Source: Athalassotoga saccharophila
GTDB taxonomy: Bacteria; Thermotogota; Thermotogae; Mesoaciditogales; Mesoaciditogaceae
Assembly: GCF_009936215.1 (NCBI RefSeq)
Contig: NZ_AP019551.1
Location: 1,574,708-1,638,707, forward strand
DNA length: 64,000 nt
Reading direction: 5' to 3'
Positions within the stretch are counted from its first letter, which is position 1. Every line of letters starts with the position of its first letter. A program made the position numbers and the translations under genes. This document shows positions 29,702-38,121 of the stretch, piece after piece. The notes beneath the pieces are model-generated. The model made no database searches, had not been told where the DNA came from, and saw nothing but the letters and a program-made list of their open reading frames with translations.

Positions 29702-30558
29702 CTCTTCTCACCTATATTCGGGTTGAAATATTCATCAAGACCTTCGGCGAACATGCTAAAGCCCAGAACTATTGTTATTATGGCAAGGCCCGGAAATAGC
29801 ACCATCCACCAATCGTTATTCAAAATGAATTGCTGGCCCTTTGCGAGATCGTATCCCCAGTCCGGCGTCGGTGGAGCAATTCCAAGACCCAAAAAGCTCA
29901 ATCCAGCCTCTGTCATTATCGAATCTGCAAGGTTCATGGAAAATATCACTATCGTCGAAGGCAAAACATTTGGGAAGACGTACGATCCTATGATGATAGA
30001 GGTCCTCGCCCCGATCGCACGCGCTCCATCAACGTAAAGTTCGGATTTTACCGTGCTAACCTGACTTCTTATAACCCTGTAATAAGTTGGAATGTAGACT
30101 ACGGCTATAGAAAAGGCTATATTCAAAAGGCCCGGTCCCAACATTGCCGCTATCGCTATGGCAAGGATAAGGCCCGGAAATGCGTAAATCGAGTCCATTA
30201 TCATCGTTACAACACGATCTATCTTTCCACCAATGTACCCAACAAGAAGGCCTACTGGAATCCCAACCACCGCCGCTATCGCAGTCGCTATAAGTGCTAT
30301 TGCAAAGGCCATCCTCGTTCCCCAGACAAGTCTGCTGAAAATATCGTATCCCAAATTGTCCGTCCCCATTATGTGAGATATAGTCGGAGGTAGAAGAGAC
30401 GGTCCAGATGGCTGGGTTGGATTGTAGGGAGATATGAAAGGCGCAAATATAGCCACAACAACGTAAAAGGCGAGTATCAAAAATCCTATCACGGCCATAA
30501 GGCCCGAAGAATCTTTGAAAAGGCCTCTTAGACCCTTTCTTATCTCTTTGCTTATCAT
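29698..30558 (-). CDS. oppC: ABC transporter permease OppC/DppC
   Basis: 286 residues with six membrane helices. The N-terminal pattern (GLMAVIGFLILAFYVVVAIFAPFISPYNP) and HIMGTDNLGYDIFSRLVWG are typical of DppC/OppC, and the EAA loop reads DGARAIGARTSIIIGSYVFPNVLP. The ATG at 30558 overlaps the oppB stop (ATGA). Upstream in-frame codons up to 30714 lie within oppB. Confidence 0.93.
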   Translation of the reverse strand: MISKEIRKGLRGLFKDSSGLMAVIGFLILAFYVVVAIFAPFISPYNPTQPSGPSLLPPTISHIMGTDNLGYDIFSRLVWGTRMAFAIALIATAIAAVVGIPVGLLVGYIGGKIDRVVTMIMDSIYAFPGLILAIAIAAMLGPGLLNIAFSIAVVYIPTYYRVIRSQVSTVKSELYVDGARAIGARTSIIIGSYVFPNVLPSTIVIFSMNLADSIMTEAGLSFLGLGIAPPTPDWGYDLAKGQQFILNNDWWMVLFPGLAIITIVLGFSMFAEGLDEYFNPNIGEKR

Positions 30559-31562
30559 CAGTATCTCACCCGCGGATCCATCCACGCGTTGATTATATCT
30601 ATTAATATACTCACAACAACTACAAAGAGTGCAAAAAACACGACAGCCCCCTGGATTGCGGGAAAATCCCTGTACCTTATCCTCTCGACGAGATAACTTC
30701 CTATTCCAGGCCACGAAAAGGTCGTTTCGGTTAAAACGGCTCCTCCAAGCAGGAGGGCAAATTGGAGGCCCATTATTGTAAGAATGGGGATCATGGCATT
30801 TTTAAGAGCATGTGCGTAAAGGATTTTACTTTCTTTTACACCCCTCGATCTTGCAGAAATGACGTACTGACTTGAGAGAGAAAGCAATACGTTCGATCTC
30901 ACCATTCTTACGAAAATGCTCGATATCACGACGCCAAGAGTTACAGACGGAAGTACAAGGTGCAAAAGCGCATCGTAGAGCACGTTCCACTGACCATTTA
31001 AAATCGCATCGATAGTGTAAAGACCCGTGTAAAGATTATCTGGCGTCATGAAAGGGGAAGCACGACCTGAGACGGGCAGAATTTTGAACCACACTCCGAA
31101 GATGAGTTGAAGCATTATTCCAAACCAAAAGACAGGCATCGAATAAACGAATATAGAATAAATTCTGGCCATCACATCAACGGTTTTGCCGTAATGCGAG
31201 GCCGCGAAACTTCCGAAAAATATACCTATTAAAACGGCTATAACCATAGAAAATATTGTAAGTTCGAGCGTTGCTGGAAATCTATCTTCCAATTCTTGAA
31301 TAACAGGAAGCGTCGTTACAGTTGAATTTCCAAAATTTCCCCTTAAAATATTGGCTATGTAATCGCCGAACTGAACGATTATTGGCTTGTCGAGGCCAAG
31401 TTGGGCCTCCATGGATTTTACAACCTCGGGTGGAGCCTTTGGACCGAGCATGGCCGTAACGGGATTTCCCGGCAGAATTCTTAAAATGACAAAGACCACA
31501 GTCAGAAGTATAAAGATCATAGGTATGGAAAGTATAACCCGTGTAAGAATGTAAGTCTTCAA
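30558..31562 (-). CDS. oppB: ABC transporter permease OppB/DppB
   Basis: About 334 residues with six helices. It has the DppB-type start YILTRVILSIPMIFILLTVVFVILRILPGNP and the EAA loop SARSRGVKESKILYAHALKNAMIP. A TTG at 31562 lies 8 nt after AAGGAG and is the best start; earlier in-frame codons fall in the intergenic hairpin. Confidence 0.92.
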   Translation of the reverse strand: MKTYILTRVILSIPMIFILLTVVFVILRILPGNPVTAMLGPKAPPEVVKSMEAQLGLDKPIIVQFGDYIANILRGNFGNSTVTTLPVIQELEDRFPATLELTIFSMVIAVLIGIFFGSFAASHYGKTVDVMARIYSIFVYSMPVFWFGIMLQLIFGVWFKILPVSGRASPFMTPDNLYTGLYTIDAILNGQWNVLYDALLHLVLPSVTLGVVISSIFVRMVRSNVLLSLSSQYVISARSRGVKESKILYAHALKNAMIPILTIMGLQFALLLGGAVLTETTFSWPGIGSYLVERIRYRDFPAIQGAVVFFALFVVVVSILIDIINAWMDPRVRY

Positions 31563-31589
31563 AGGTATTCTCTCCTTTTGATTCAAATT

Positions 31590-31611
31590 CGGGCGGAGAT
31601 TATCCGCCCGC
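31590..31611 (-). terminator. Intercistronic hairpin between binding-protein gene and oppB
   Basis: CGGGCGGA with TCCGCCCG around a 5-base loop, without a strong T run. Such structures after binding-protein genes stabilise the upstream mRNA or partly terminate, giving excess binding protein over permease. Confidence 0.65.
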
Positions 31612-31616
31612 AAAGA

Positions 31617-33137
31617 TCACTTTTTGTAAAGTAGGTAATATCTGAAAATCTGGACCGGATCGAGAACAACTCCTCCCACCTCAGGCTTTGCAACAATTTG
31701 CTGTTCTCCCTGGAAAAGAGGAATGTACGGAAAATCTTTTGCCATGAGTTTTTGGACGGCCTCGTAAAGGGCTGTACGTCCGGGCTCATCGCTTACAAGT
31801 CTTGCATCTGTTAGCAATTGATCCATCGTGGGATTCGAATAATTGGACCCCATAAGAGGGCTTGCAGAAGATTGGAGGAATGGCCACACAAAATCGTCCG
31901 GATCGAAGTAATCTGGATACCACCCAAGCAGGAACATACCCATGACGCCTTTGTTCCAGTAATCTATATATGTAGCCCATTCGGCGTAATTAACGTTGCA
32001 TTTTATAAGTCCCGTTGATTCAAATTGATTCTTTAGAGTAAGAGCAAGGTCTGCCTCAGTCGATCCGTAATGGCTTGGTGTGTACCATAGCGTTATATTC
32101 AAAGGTTTATCTTTTGAATATCCGAGAGATTGAAGGATCGAGACTGACTTTGCTATATCCTGTGATGGCATAACATTCATACTTCCCCATATCCCAACTG
32201 GTATCATCGTGTAAAGAGGTTTGACCTGACCGGCAAAGATCTTGTTAGCGATTTCATCTCTGTTGACGGCATAGGCAAGGGCTTCCCTTATCTTGGCATT
32301 TCCGAATGGATCTTGCTTTACGTTGAATACGACAAATCTCATGAAAGGACTCTGGCCGACGTAAGTTACGAATTTTTTGTTCTGCTCTAACTGCGCAAAT
32401 TGCTGAGGAAGCAATGTCCTGTAAGCGAGATCGATCTCACCGCCAAGGAGGGCAAGATACAAACTGTTGGCATCCTGATAAAGTTTTATCAAGATAGTTG
32501 GAGTTTTTGCAGGGTCTCCGTAGTAATTTGGATTCGGGGCAAGTTCCATCTCAACGTCTCTTACCCATCTTTTGACTACGTAAGGTCCGCTTGAAACTGG
32601 CATTCCGTTGTAAACCTGATCTGCCGGATAAACCTTAGGATCGACCGGGTATGCTACTGTGAAGGCGAGGATATTTATGAAAGGTGCAAATGGGTATTTA
32701 AGATCGATCTCAAAGGTTGTATCGTCTATTACCTTCGTCTCCTTGACAACATCTGAAAGTAAAAAGGAAGGATCCTGTCCAAGTTTTATGACCCTGTCAA
32801 AGGAAAATTTGAAGGCCTGAGCGTTAATGGGATCTCCATTGGAGAACTTAAGACCCTTTTTAAGGTAGAAAGTGTATGTAAGACCATCCTGAGAAATGTC
32901 CCATTTTTCCGCTAAAGCCGGCACTATTTGTGTCGTTCCTGGCACGTAAGTGACCAAGCCCGTCATGATGTTTTGAAGAAGGTTAACAGAAAGATATTCG
33001 TAAGCCTTTGCAGGATCCAAAGATGTGAATTTGTCAGTCGTGCCAACGATAACGTAATCTTTGCTACTTGCCGCAAAAACCATCACGCCCATTAGAAGCA
33101 AAAGCATGAGAACAAAAACCTTAGAAATACTCCTCAT
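31617..33137 (-). CDS. Family-5 ABC solute-binding protein of the opp operon
   Basis: 506 residues with a signal peptide (MRSISKVFVLMLLLLMGVMVFA then AASSKD). Family-5 landmarks are TSLDPAKAYEYLSVNLLQNIMTGL-like sequence (here FTSLDPAKAYEYLS), KFSNGDPINAQAFKFSFDRV and REALAYAVNRDEIANKIFAG. It delivers peptides or oligosaccharides to OppBCDF. The start ATG at 33137 follows GGGGGCG; the longer reading from 33197 would put charged residues before the signal peptide. First gene of the operon. Confidence 0.92.
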   Translation of the reverse strand: MRSISKVFVLMLLLLMGVMVFAASSKDYVIVGTTDKFTSLDPAKAYEYLSVNLLQNIMTGLVTYVPGTTQIVPALAEKWDISQDGLTYTFYLKKGLKFSNGDPINAQAFKFSFDRVIKLGQDPSFLLSDVVKETKVIDDTTFEIDLKYPFAPFINILAFTVAYPVDPKVYPADQVYNGMPVSSGPYVVKRWVRDVEMELAPNPNYYGDPAKTPTILIKLYQDANSLYLALLGGEIDLAYRTLLPQQFAQLEQNKKFVTYVGQSPFMRFVVFNVKQDPFGNAKIREALAYAVNRDEIANKIFAGQVKPLYTMIPVGIWGSMNVMPSQDIAKSVSILQSLGYSKDKPLNITLWYTPSHYGSTEADLALTLKNQFESTGLIKCNVNYAEWATYIDYWNKGVMGMFLLGWYPDYFDPDDFVWPFLQSSASPLMGSNYSNPTMDQLLTDARLVSDEPGRTALYEAVQKLMAKDFPYIPLFQGEQQIVAKPEVGGVVLDPVQIFRYYLLYKK

Positions 33138-33218
33138 TGCAAAAACGCCCCCTTTTTGTTTTAATTTAGGATGTATTTTATTTGTATATTTAATCATTTA
33201 GAAATTTTACTTGAAGAT

Positions 33219-33247
33219 ATTTTATCATGAAGTTATTTCAAAGTCAA
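33219..33247 (-). promoter_or_regulatory. Promoter of the opp operon
   Basis: TTGACT (33247-33242) and TAAAAT (33224-33219) on the minus strand with a 17-nt spacer; TGa precedes the -10. The leader to the ATG at 33137 is about 75 nt and holds no obvious structure. Confidence 0.75.
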
Positions 33248-33323
33248 ATTTAGTGTATATTTATCTGTGAACAATATTTTTCTTTTAAAATCTTTTAAAA
33301 TAGAGATAAAAGGGGAGAGCATT

Positions 33324-34163
33324 ATGGAAAAAATAGGCATTGTAACAGATAGTTCCTGCGATCTTGACGATGAGATCGCCACCAAATACGGAATTCACAT
33401 CCTGCCTTTGATCATCGCGTATCGTAACAAAACCTACAGGGACAGAATAGAGATAAAACCACAGGAGGTTTACGACTCCCTCGAGAAAGAAATACCAAAG
33501 ACTTCGATGCCCTTAATGGATGACGCTAAAAAACTCTTCGACAAACTAAAGATGGAAGGGTACACCCATGTAATCGCGATTACCATCTCAAGTGCTTTAA
33601 GTGGAACTTACGGAATGCTTAACACCGTCTCGAAAGAATACGATATGAACGTCAAGGTCATAGACTCAAAAAGTCTTTCGATGGGACTTGGGTTTATCGT
33701 CTACGAGGTCGCGAAGGCCATAAAGGATGGCAAGTCTTTCGAGGATGCGTGCAGGATCGCCAAAAATGTAAAAGACAAAATAAGGGTTTTCTTTACATTG
33801 AAAACTCTTAAATATTTGAAGATGGGAGGAAGAATAGGAAAGGTCGAGGCAAATATGGGTGATCTCCTCAACGTCAAGCCAATAATATCTGTCGATGGAG
33901 ATGGATTCCTTTACTCTTACGCAAAGGTCCTTGGATGGAGAAGGGCAATCGATAAGATGTTCGATATCTTTTTGAAAGAATCACAGGGTAAAAAGGTGAA
34001 TGTGGCGGTAATGAATGGTGGGGATGAAGAGGAAGCAAGGGAATTCGCCATGAAGGTAAAAAGTTCGGGAAATGTAGATGAACTCTTCATGGGCCAGATA
34101 AGTCCCGTTCTCGTCGTTCACACGGGTCCGGGCCTTGTGGGAATAGGATTTTACCAAAGTTAA
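33324..34163 (+). CDS. DegV family fatty-acid-binding protein
   Basis: 279 residues, the standard DegV/FakB length. N-terminal IGIVTDSSCDLDDE, the Ser/Thr-rich loop HVIAITISSALSGTYGM, and the C-terminal HTGPGLVGIGFY match proteins that bind a fatty acid and present it to the kinase FakA. No fakA homologue is in the window. ATG 33324 follows AGGGGAG; an upstream in-frame ATG at 33267 lacks a ribosome site. It is divergent from the opp operon. Confidence 0.9.
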   Translation: MEKIGIVTDSSCDLDDEIATKYGIHILPLIIAYRNKTYRDRIEIKPQEVYDSLEKEIPKTSMPLMDDAKKLFDKLKMEGYTHVIAITISSALSGTYGMLNTVSKEYDMNVKVIDSKSLSMGLGFIVYEVAKAIKDGKSFEDACRIAKNVKDKIRVFFTLKTLKYLKMGGRIGKVEANMGDLLNVKPIISVDGDGFLYSYAKVLGWRRAIDKMFDIFLKESQGKKVNVAVMNGGDEEEAREFAMKVKSSGNVDELFMGQISPVLVVHTGPGLVGIGFYQS

Positions 34164-34277
34164 GATATCAAGACGTCTTTGAATAATGAGAAAACTTTAA
34201 TTTGATCATAACCCAAGTATAATAAGTATATGCTAATATATTTATTAGTTTAAAAGGATGTTTGGGAGATGATCAAA

Positions 34278-34652
34278 ATGGCTGAAAAAATGTGGCATGG
34301 TGTTCCAAGATCAGAAATCGAATGGGCACCGGTTATCGATTATTCGAAGTGCACAGATTGTGGATTGTGTTTGCTAAGTTGCGGAAATGCAGTATTCGCA
34401 TTTTCAAAATCGAAACAAAAATATATAGTCGCAAATGGTGGAAATTGTGTCGTCGGATGCACAACGTGCGGAAAAGTATGTCCTGAAAAGGCTATATCTT
34501 TCCCTGAAGATTCTGCAAAGTTCACGAAATCCGTAATCGTAAAATACAAGATCTTTCCGACCGTAAAGAAGGAATTAGAGGCAAGGCTTAACAAATTCCC
34601 CGATCACGTTGTCTTCACAGAGACAAAGAAGGAAGGTAGTTTCAATGGCTGA
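34278..34652 (+). CDS. Ferredoxin-like iron-sulfur protein, paralogue 1
   Basis: 124 residues. Eight cysteines form two groups: C25, C28, C31, C35 (CxxCxxCxxxC followed by G, not P) and C57, C61, C64, C68 (CxxxCxxCxxxCP). The second group has an extra residue after the first Cys compared with classical 2[4Fe-4S] ferredoxins. The N-terminal EIEWAPVIDYSKC and the C-terminal KKELEARLNKFPD are shared with the next protein. An electron carrier is likely; the partner is unknown. A TATAAT at 34218-34223 may be its -10. The ATG at 34278 has GGGAG upstream at 9 nt. Confidence 0.8.
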   Translation: MAEKMWHGVPRSEIEWAPVIDYSKCTDCGLCLLSCGNAVFAFSKSKQKYIVANGGNCVVGCTTCGKVCPEKAISFPEDSAKFTKSVIVKYKIFPTVKKELEARLNKFPDHVVFTETKKEGSFNG

Positions 34653-34995
34653 AGATATGTTTGCCAAATGGCACGGACTCGATAGGAAAAAGATAAACTG
34701 GGGTCCAGTAATAGATCCAGATAAATGCACAGGATGTGGATTGTGTGTCATAACCTGTGGTGAGAAAAGAAATGTCTTCGGATACGATCCGGTAAATAAA
34801 AAGGCAGTTGTGCTTTTCCAAGATCGCTGTATGGTGGGCTGTAACAACTGTCAGGTTGGATGTTTATGGAATGCGATATCTTTTGAAACTGACGAAGAGT
34901 ACATAAGAAGCCTTGCAAAAACAATCCCTGCTGATCAAATACAAAAAGAATTAAAGGCAAAATTGGAAGCAAATCCCGATCTTGTCATCGAATAA
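34645..34995 (+). CDS. Ferredoxin-like iron-sulfur protein, paralogue 2
   Basis: 116 residues, a tandem duplicate of the preceding gene. Cys groups are C28, C31, C34, C38 and C62, C66, C69, C73, the latter again CxxxCxxCxxxC but without the Pro that follows in paralogue 1. KINWGPVIDPDKCTGCGLC and KELKAKLEANPD align with the neighbour. It overlaps the upstream gene by eight bases, so the two are probably made in equal amounts and may work as a pair. ATG 34645 follows GGAAGG. Confidence 0.8.
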   Translation: MAEDMFAKWHGLDRKKINWGPVIDPDKCTGCGLCVITCGEKRNVFGYDPVNKKAVVLFQDRCMVGCNNCQVGCLWNAISFETDEEYIRSLAKTIPADQIQKELKAKLEANPDLVIE

Positions 34996-35008
34996 ATGAA
35001 TACCTCAA

Positions 35009-35032
35009 ATAGCCTCGCTTTTGCGAGGCTAT
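35009..35032 (+). terminator. Hairpin after the ferredoxin-like pair
   Basis: ATAGCCTCGC-TTTT-GCGAGGCTAT, a perfect 10-bp stem 13 bases after the stop codon. The downstream T run is weak, so it may act with Rho or as an mRNA stabiliser. Confidence 0.65.
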
Positions 35033-35087
35033 CATCACAAAATTCAAATTTCGAATCCCTTTGGCAAATGGCGGCGAGAAACTTTCG

Positions 35088-35145
35088 ACTTTTAACGTCC
35101 TTTTAAGCAAGAATTCTCCCACTTCTATAAGTAGTGGGAGCATGT
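35088..35145 (+). repeat. 58-bp dispersed repeat, copy A (IS200/IS605-like end)
   Basis: 57 of 58 bases match, in inverted orientation, the copy at 62658-62715. It contains AAGCAAGAATT followed by an imperfect hairpin CTCCCACTTCTATAAGTAGTGGGAG in two parts (CTCCCACT...AGTGGGAG) and ends CATGT. Hairpins of this kind near the end are typical of IS200/IS605 right ends and PATE-type remnants. No transposase or TnpB gene adjoins. An extended -10 (TGaTAAAAT, 35157-35165) for the ArsR gene starts just beyond it. Confidence 0.8.
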
Positions 35146-35203
35146 TACAGAATATATGATAAAATTAATTCAACAGTCATTTTACATTCAGGGGGACAGC
35201 CGA

Positions 35204-35581
35204 ATGGATTCGAGAAAATTTGAGAAATTCTTTAACGCTCTTTCAAGTCCATTGAGATTTCAGATGGTTCTACTTATGGCCAAAAGGCCTTTTTGCGTTT
35301 GTGAACTTGAGAATCTCTTTGATGTAACTCAGCCGGCGATATCTCAAAACATAAGGATTCTCAAAGACGCGGGCCTTTTGAATGAGAGAAGAGAGAAGCA
35401 ATGGATCTTTTATTCAACAAACAAAGAAATGTTAAAGTCTTTGATCGAAGAGATCCTTCAACTTTTAGAGAAAGATGAAACCTTTGTCGAAATCGTAGGT
35501 CTAAAACTTTCAGATCTTCCCGATGATCCTCAAAAATCGTGCGAAGTGCTATCTAAAAGAAATTCAAAGGAATTAAAATGA
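35204..35581 (+). CDS. ArsR-family winged-helix regulator
   Basis: 125 residues. The winged-helix region includes FFNALSSPLRFQMVLLMAKRP, FCVCELENLFDVTQPAISQNIRILKDAGLL and ERREKQWIFYS. The CVCEL sequence sits where metal-sensing ArsR proteins have ELCVCDL, so a thiol or metal sensor is possible; the remaining Cys near the C-terminus (KSCEV) could be a third ligand. ATG 35204 follows GGGGGACAG. It overlaps the diguanylate cyclase gene by ATGA, so it probably controls itself and that gene. Confidence 0.88.
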   Translation: MDSRKFEKFFNALSSPLRFQMVLLMAKRPFCVCELENLFDVTQPAISQNIRILKDAGLLNERREKQWIFYSTNKEMLKSLIEEILQLLEKDETFVEIVGLKLSDLPDDPQKSCEVLSKRNSKELK

Positions 35582-37425
35582 TCCCGGATTTTCTTTCCCT
35601 CTCTGATCATGAGAAGGCACTCATTTTAAAGTATGCGCCCGTTCTTGAAAAAAGGGCGTGTGATTTTGTACCGAAGTTCTTATCAAAAGCATTTTCTTCA
35701 GACGAACTATTAGATCTTTACAACACGTATTACACGAATATCATGGAAGAAATAGAAAAGATAGAAATCGATCCGTCCGAAAAAGCATCTCTGAAATGTG
35801 CGACAAGAAAAACCGTCGAAAGGTCAATGCTTATTCATCTTAAACTATTTCAAGATAGCCAAAATAAACGGCTCGAAGAGCGCGAAAGATTTTACAAAGC
35901 CATAACGGACATATCAAGAATAAGAATCGAATACGATAACCTTTCCAATATCACTGACATAATGTCTCGCATTGTTGCATCAATTGCAGAGGATATGAAA
36001 CTCCCGCTTGTATGGATAGGAAAGGTCGAGTCCACACGGGTAAATATCGTTGCATCTGCGGGAAGGGCCTCTGGATACCTTGACGGAATAAAAATATCGG
36101 TTGATCCATCGGTTCCGGAAGGAAAAGGACCTGCAGGTATTGCATTTCGGACTGGAAGACCGTATGTTTTAAATGACCTTTCAAGTCTTATCTTTGGTCC
36201 GTGGAAAGAAAGGGCCGACAGATTCGATCTTGCCGGAGTTGCGAATACATTTTTCACAACCTCGGATGAAAGATGGATTACGGCAATGTACTGTGGAAAG
36301 GGGGAAAAATTCCCCGCGCAAATAGAAGACTTACTTGAAGATCTTGGAATGGAGTTAAAGGTTTTGATAGAAAGTTATAAAAGATCTGTCGAACTTTCCA
36401 ACATACGAAATTACGAAAGAGGTCTTCTTGAGATTCAAAGATATCTCATCAAATCTCCATCTCCTGAAATGATATACAAAAAGATCGTCGAGACGATAGG
36501 AAAGCACACACAAAAGACCGTAACTGTCAAAGTGATGATCAAAGATCCAAATTCCGAATGGATGAAGATCATGGCATCCCTGGGAGACGATTCTGAGTTC
36601 TTTTTAAGCAATTCTAAGGCTGTGTCTGTCAATGTAGATAGATACCCCGAAGGCCATCTTGCCACATCTAAAAGTTTTAGGGAAGGTCTTCCCGTGATAA
36701 TGAATACAGATCAACCAGTCTACAAAGATTACTGGGACAAATTTCCCGAACTTGTAAAACTCAAAGTTGTGGGAAGTTGGCCGATATTCGAAAGGGGATC
36801 ACATCCCATCGCGGTACTGACAATAGGAAGTTACGATCCGGATTACTTCACAAAAGATCTTGTAAGACTTGTAGAGCAGATCGTATCATCTACCGGAATG
36901 GCAATAGAGGGATACAAAAAAGATCAAAAACTCGAGTATCTCAGTTTTCATGATCCACTCACAGGTCTTACGAACAGAAGATATTTCGAACAATCCGCTC
37001 AGGATGCGATGAGGCGCGCCAGAAGAGAGAAAAGACACCTTGCCATAGGGATTGCCGATTTAGACAATTTCAAGATGTTGAATGATACGTTTGGCCATAT
37101 TGTAGGAGACGAGATCTTAAAGAAAACTGGCGAGTCATTTCAATCAATTCTACGCGGTGGAGATCTCGTCTCTCGAATGGGAGGAGACGAATTCCTTTTT
37201 CACGTCATGATAGATTCCATCGAAGATTTGAAAGTTATTTCAAAAAGAATGATCGAGACTCTATCTGGAATCGAGGCACCCTACAAAATAACATTTAGCC
37301 TGGGCTGGTCTGTGTACCCAGTTGAAGGTGAGAATTTGGAAGTACTTATGAACATTGCCGACAGGGTCATGTACACGGTCAAAAACAAAGGCGGAAATGG
37401 GTACGGGATTTCAATCGAAATTTGA
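35578..37425 (+). CDS. Diguanylate cyclase with N-terminal helical and GAF sensor domains
   Basis: 615 residues. Residues 1-105 are a helical domain with weak resemblance to a globin-coupled-sensor start (LSDHEKALILKYAPVLEKRA), but too short for a full globin. About 120-270 and 280-440 look like two GAF domains. The C-terminal catalytic domain (about 450-612) has GGDEF intact at 535-539 and an RGGD inhibitory site at 526-529, five residues upstream. It makes cyclic di-GMP from GTP with product feedback. No membrane segment is seen. Coupling to an ArsR regulator suggests expression in response to a metal or redox cue. Confidence 0.92.
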   Translation: MIPDFLSLSDHEKALILKYAPVLEKRACDFVPKFLSKAFSSDELLDLYNTYYTNIMEEIEKIEIDPSEKASLKCATRKTVERSMLIHLKLFQDSQNKRLEERERFYKAITDISRIRIEYDNLSNITDIMSRIVASIAEDMKLPLVWIGKVESTRVNIVASAGRASGYLDGIKISVDPSVPEGKGPAGIAFRTGRPYVLNDLSSLIFGPWKERADRFDLAGVANTFFTTSDERWITAMYCGKGEKFPAQIEDLLEDLGMELKVLIESYKRSVELSNIRNYERGLLEIQRYLIKSPSPEMIYKKIVETIGKHTQKTVTVKVMIKDPNSEWMKIMASLGDDSEFFLSNSKAVSVNVDRYPEGHLATSKSFREGLPVIMNTDQPVYKDYWDKFPELVKLKVVGSWPIFERGSHPIAVLTIGSYDPDYFTKDLVRLVEQIVSSTGMAIEGYKKDQKLEYLSFHDPLTGLTNRRYFEQSAQDAMRRARREKRHLAIGIADLDNFKMLNDTFGHIVGDEILKKTGESFQSILRGGDLVSRMGGDEFLFHVMIDSIEDLKVISKRMIETLSGIEAPYKITFSLGWSVYPVEGENLEVLMNIADRVMYTVKNKGGNGYGISIEI

Positions 37426-37455
37426 ATTTTGTCTTTTACAAGGAGGTTTAAGAAT

Positions 37456-38034
37456 ATGCCGCAAGATGGCCATGTTAAAATTTTTTTGATCTTTGCCTTT
37501 ATTCTAATCTTTTCTGTAAATATCTTCGGGTCACAAGACTTAGATCTTTCCATTTTGAAGATGGTCAATGGAACTCCACAGCCAATTTTTGATGTCCCAA
37601 AGGCCGTGATATCTTCTGACTACTTTGCGGGAATTTTAGGTCTTTCTTCTATATTCATAAGTCCTTACCAGACACTTGTTACCTTCGGTATCACTCTCGG
37701 GGAGGTTGAGATCCTCAAAAATATTTTTGAAAGGCCTCGTCCATTCCAAACCTATGATTGGGTTGTAAAACGTGCAGATGCTTCAGGATATTCAATGCCT
37801 TCAGGACATGCCGCCATGGCATTCGAATCTGCCTATATATGGAGCGAGTATTTTCCGCGATTTTCTCCTTTATTTTATGCTCTCGCAACATATGTGGCCA
37901 TCTCGAGAGTTTATTACGGTGTACATTATCCATCCGATGTGATAATCGGAGGCATAATTGGATATTTGACTGCCTTTACCGTTTCCAAAAACTTCAAAAG
38001 TTATCCTGTCATTCAACTCTCGTACGCCTTTTGA
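37456..38034 (+). CDS. PAP2-family membrane phosphatase
   Basis: 192 residues with several membrane helices. The three phosphatase motifs are KNIFERPRPF (KxxxxxxRP type), SMPSGHAAMAFE (PSGH) and SRVYYGVHYPSDVIIGG (SRxxxxxHxxxD), giving the catalytic His pair. Likely substrates are phosphatidate, undecaprenyl diphosphate or a similar lipid phosphate. The start was set at the ATG 37456, behind AAGGAGG. It follows the cyclase gene by 30 bases. Confidence 0.9.
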   Translation: MPQDGHVKIFLIFAFILIFSVNIFGSQDLDLSILKMVNGTPQPIFDVPKAVISSDYFAGILGLSSIFISPYQTLVTFGITLGEVEILKNIFERPRPFQTYDWVVKRADASGYSMPSGHAAMAFESAYIWSEYFPRFSPLFYALATYVAISRVYYGVHYPSDVIIGGIIGYLTAFTVSKNFKSYPVIQLSYAF

Positions 38035-38035
38035 A

Positions 38036-38066
38036 TGCAATAAATTGCACAATGCATTTTTCTGCA
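38036..38066 (+). promoter_or_regulatory. Twin TGCA-N6-TGCA dyads, possible enhancer (UAS)
   Basis: Four TGCA tetramers at 38036, 38046, 38053 and 38063 form two TGCA-N6-TGCA elements whose centres are 17 bp apart. The first is a perfect dyad (TGCAAT-AA-ATTGCA). They lie about 60-90 bp upstream of the -24-like element at 38122, a usual distance for an enhancer-binding activator. Confidence 0.45.
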
Positions 38067-38121
38067 TCTTAAGTCGCATCGATTTGAGCGATGAAATATG
38101 AATTATTTTAACTTTCAATTT

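Noticed and set aside
30559-30714. Longer N-terminus for OppC
   Set aside because: The added residues come from the reading of oppB in another frame and are Cys/Arg-rich. The ATG at 30558 overlaps the oppB stop in the usual way.
35088-35145. CRISPR repeat or tRNA
   Set aside because: There are only two copies, 27.5 kb apart and inverted, with no array, and no cloverleaf can be drawn.
35578-35892. A haem-binding globin sensor at the cyclase N-terminus
   Set aside because: The region is about 50 residues too short and no proximal His context is evident, so only a weak resemblance is recorded.
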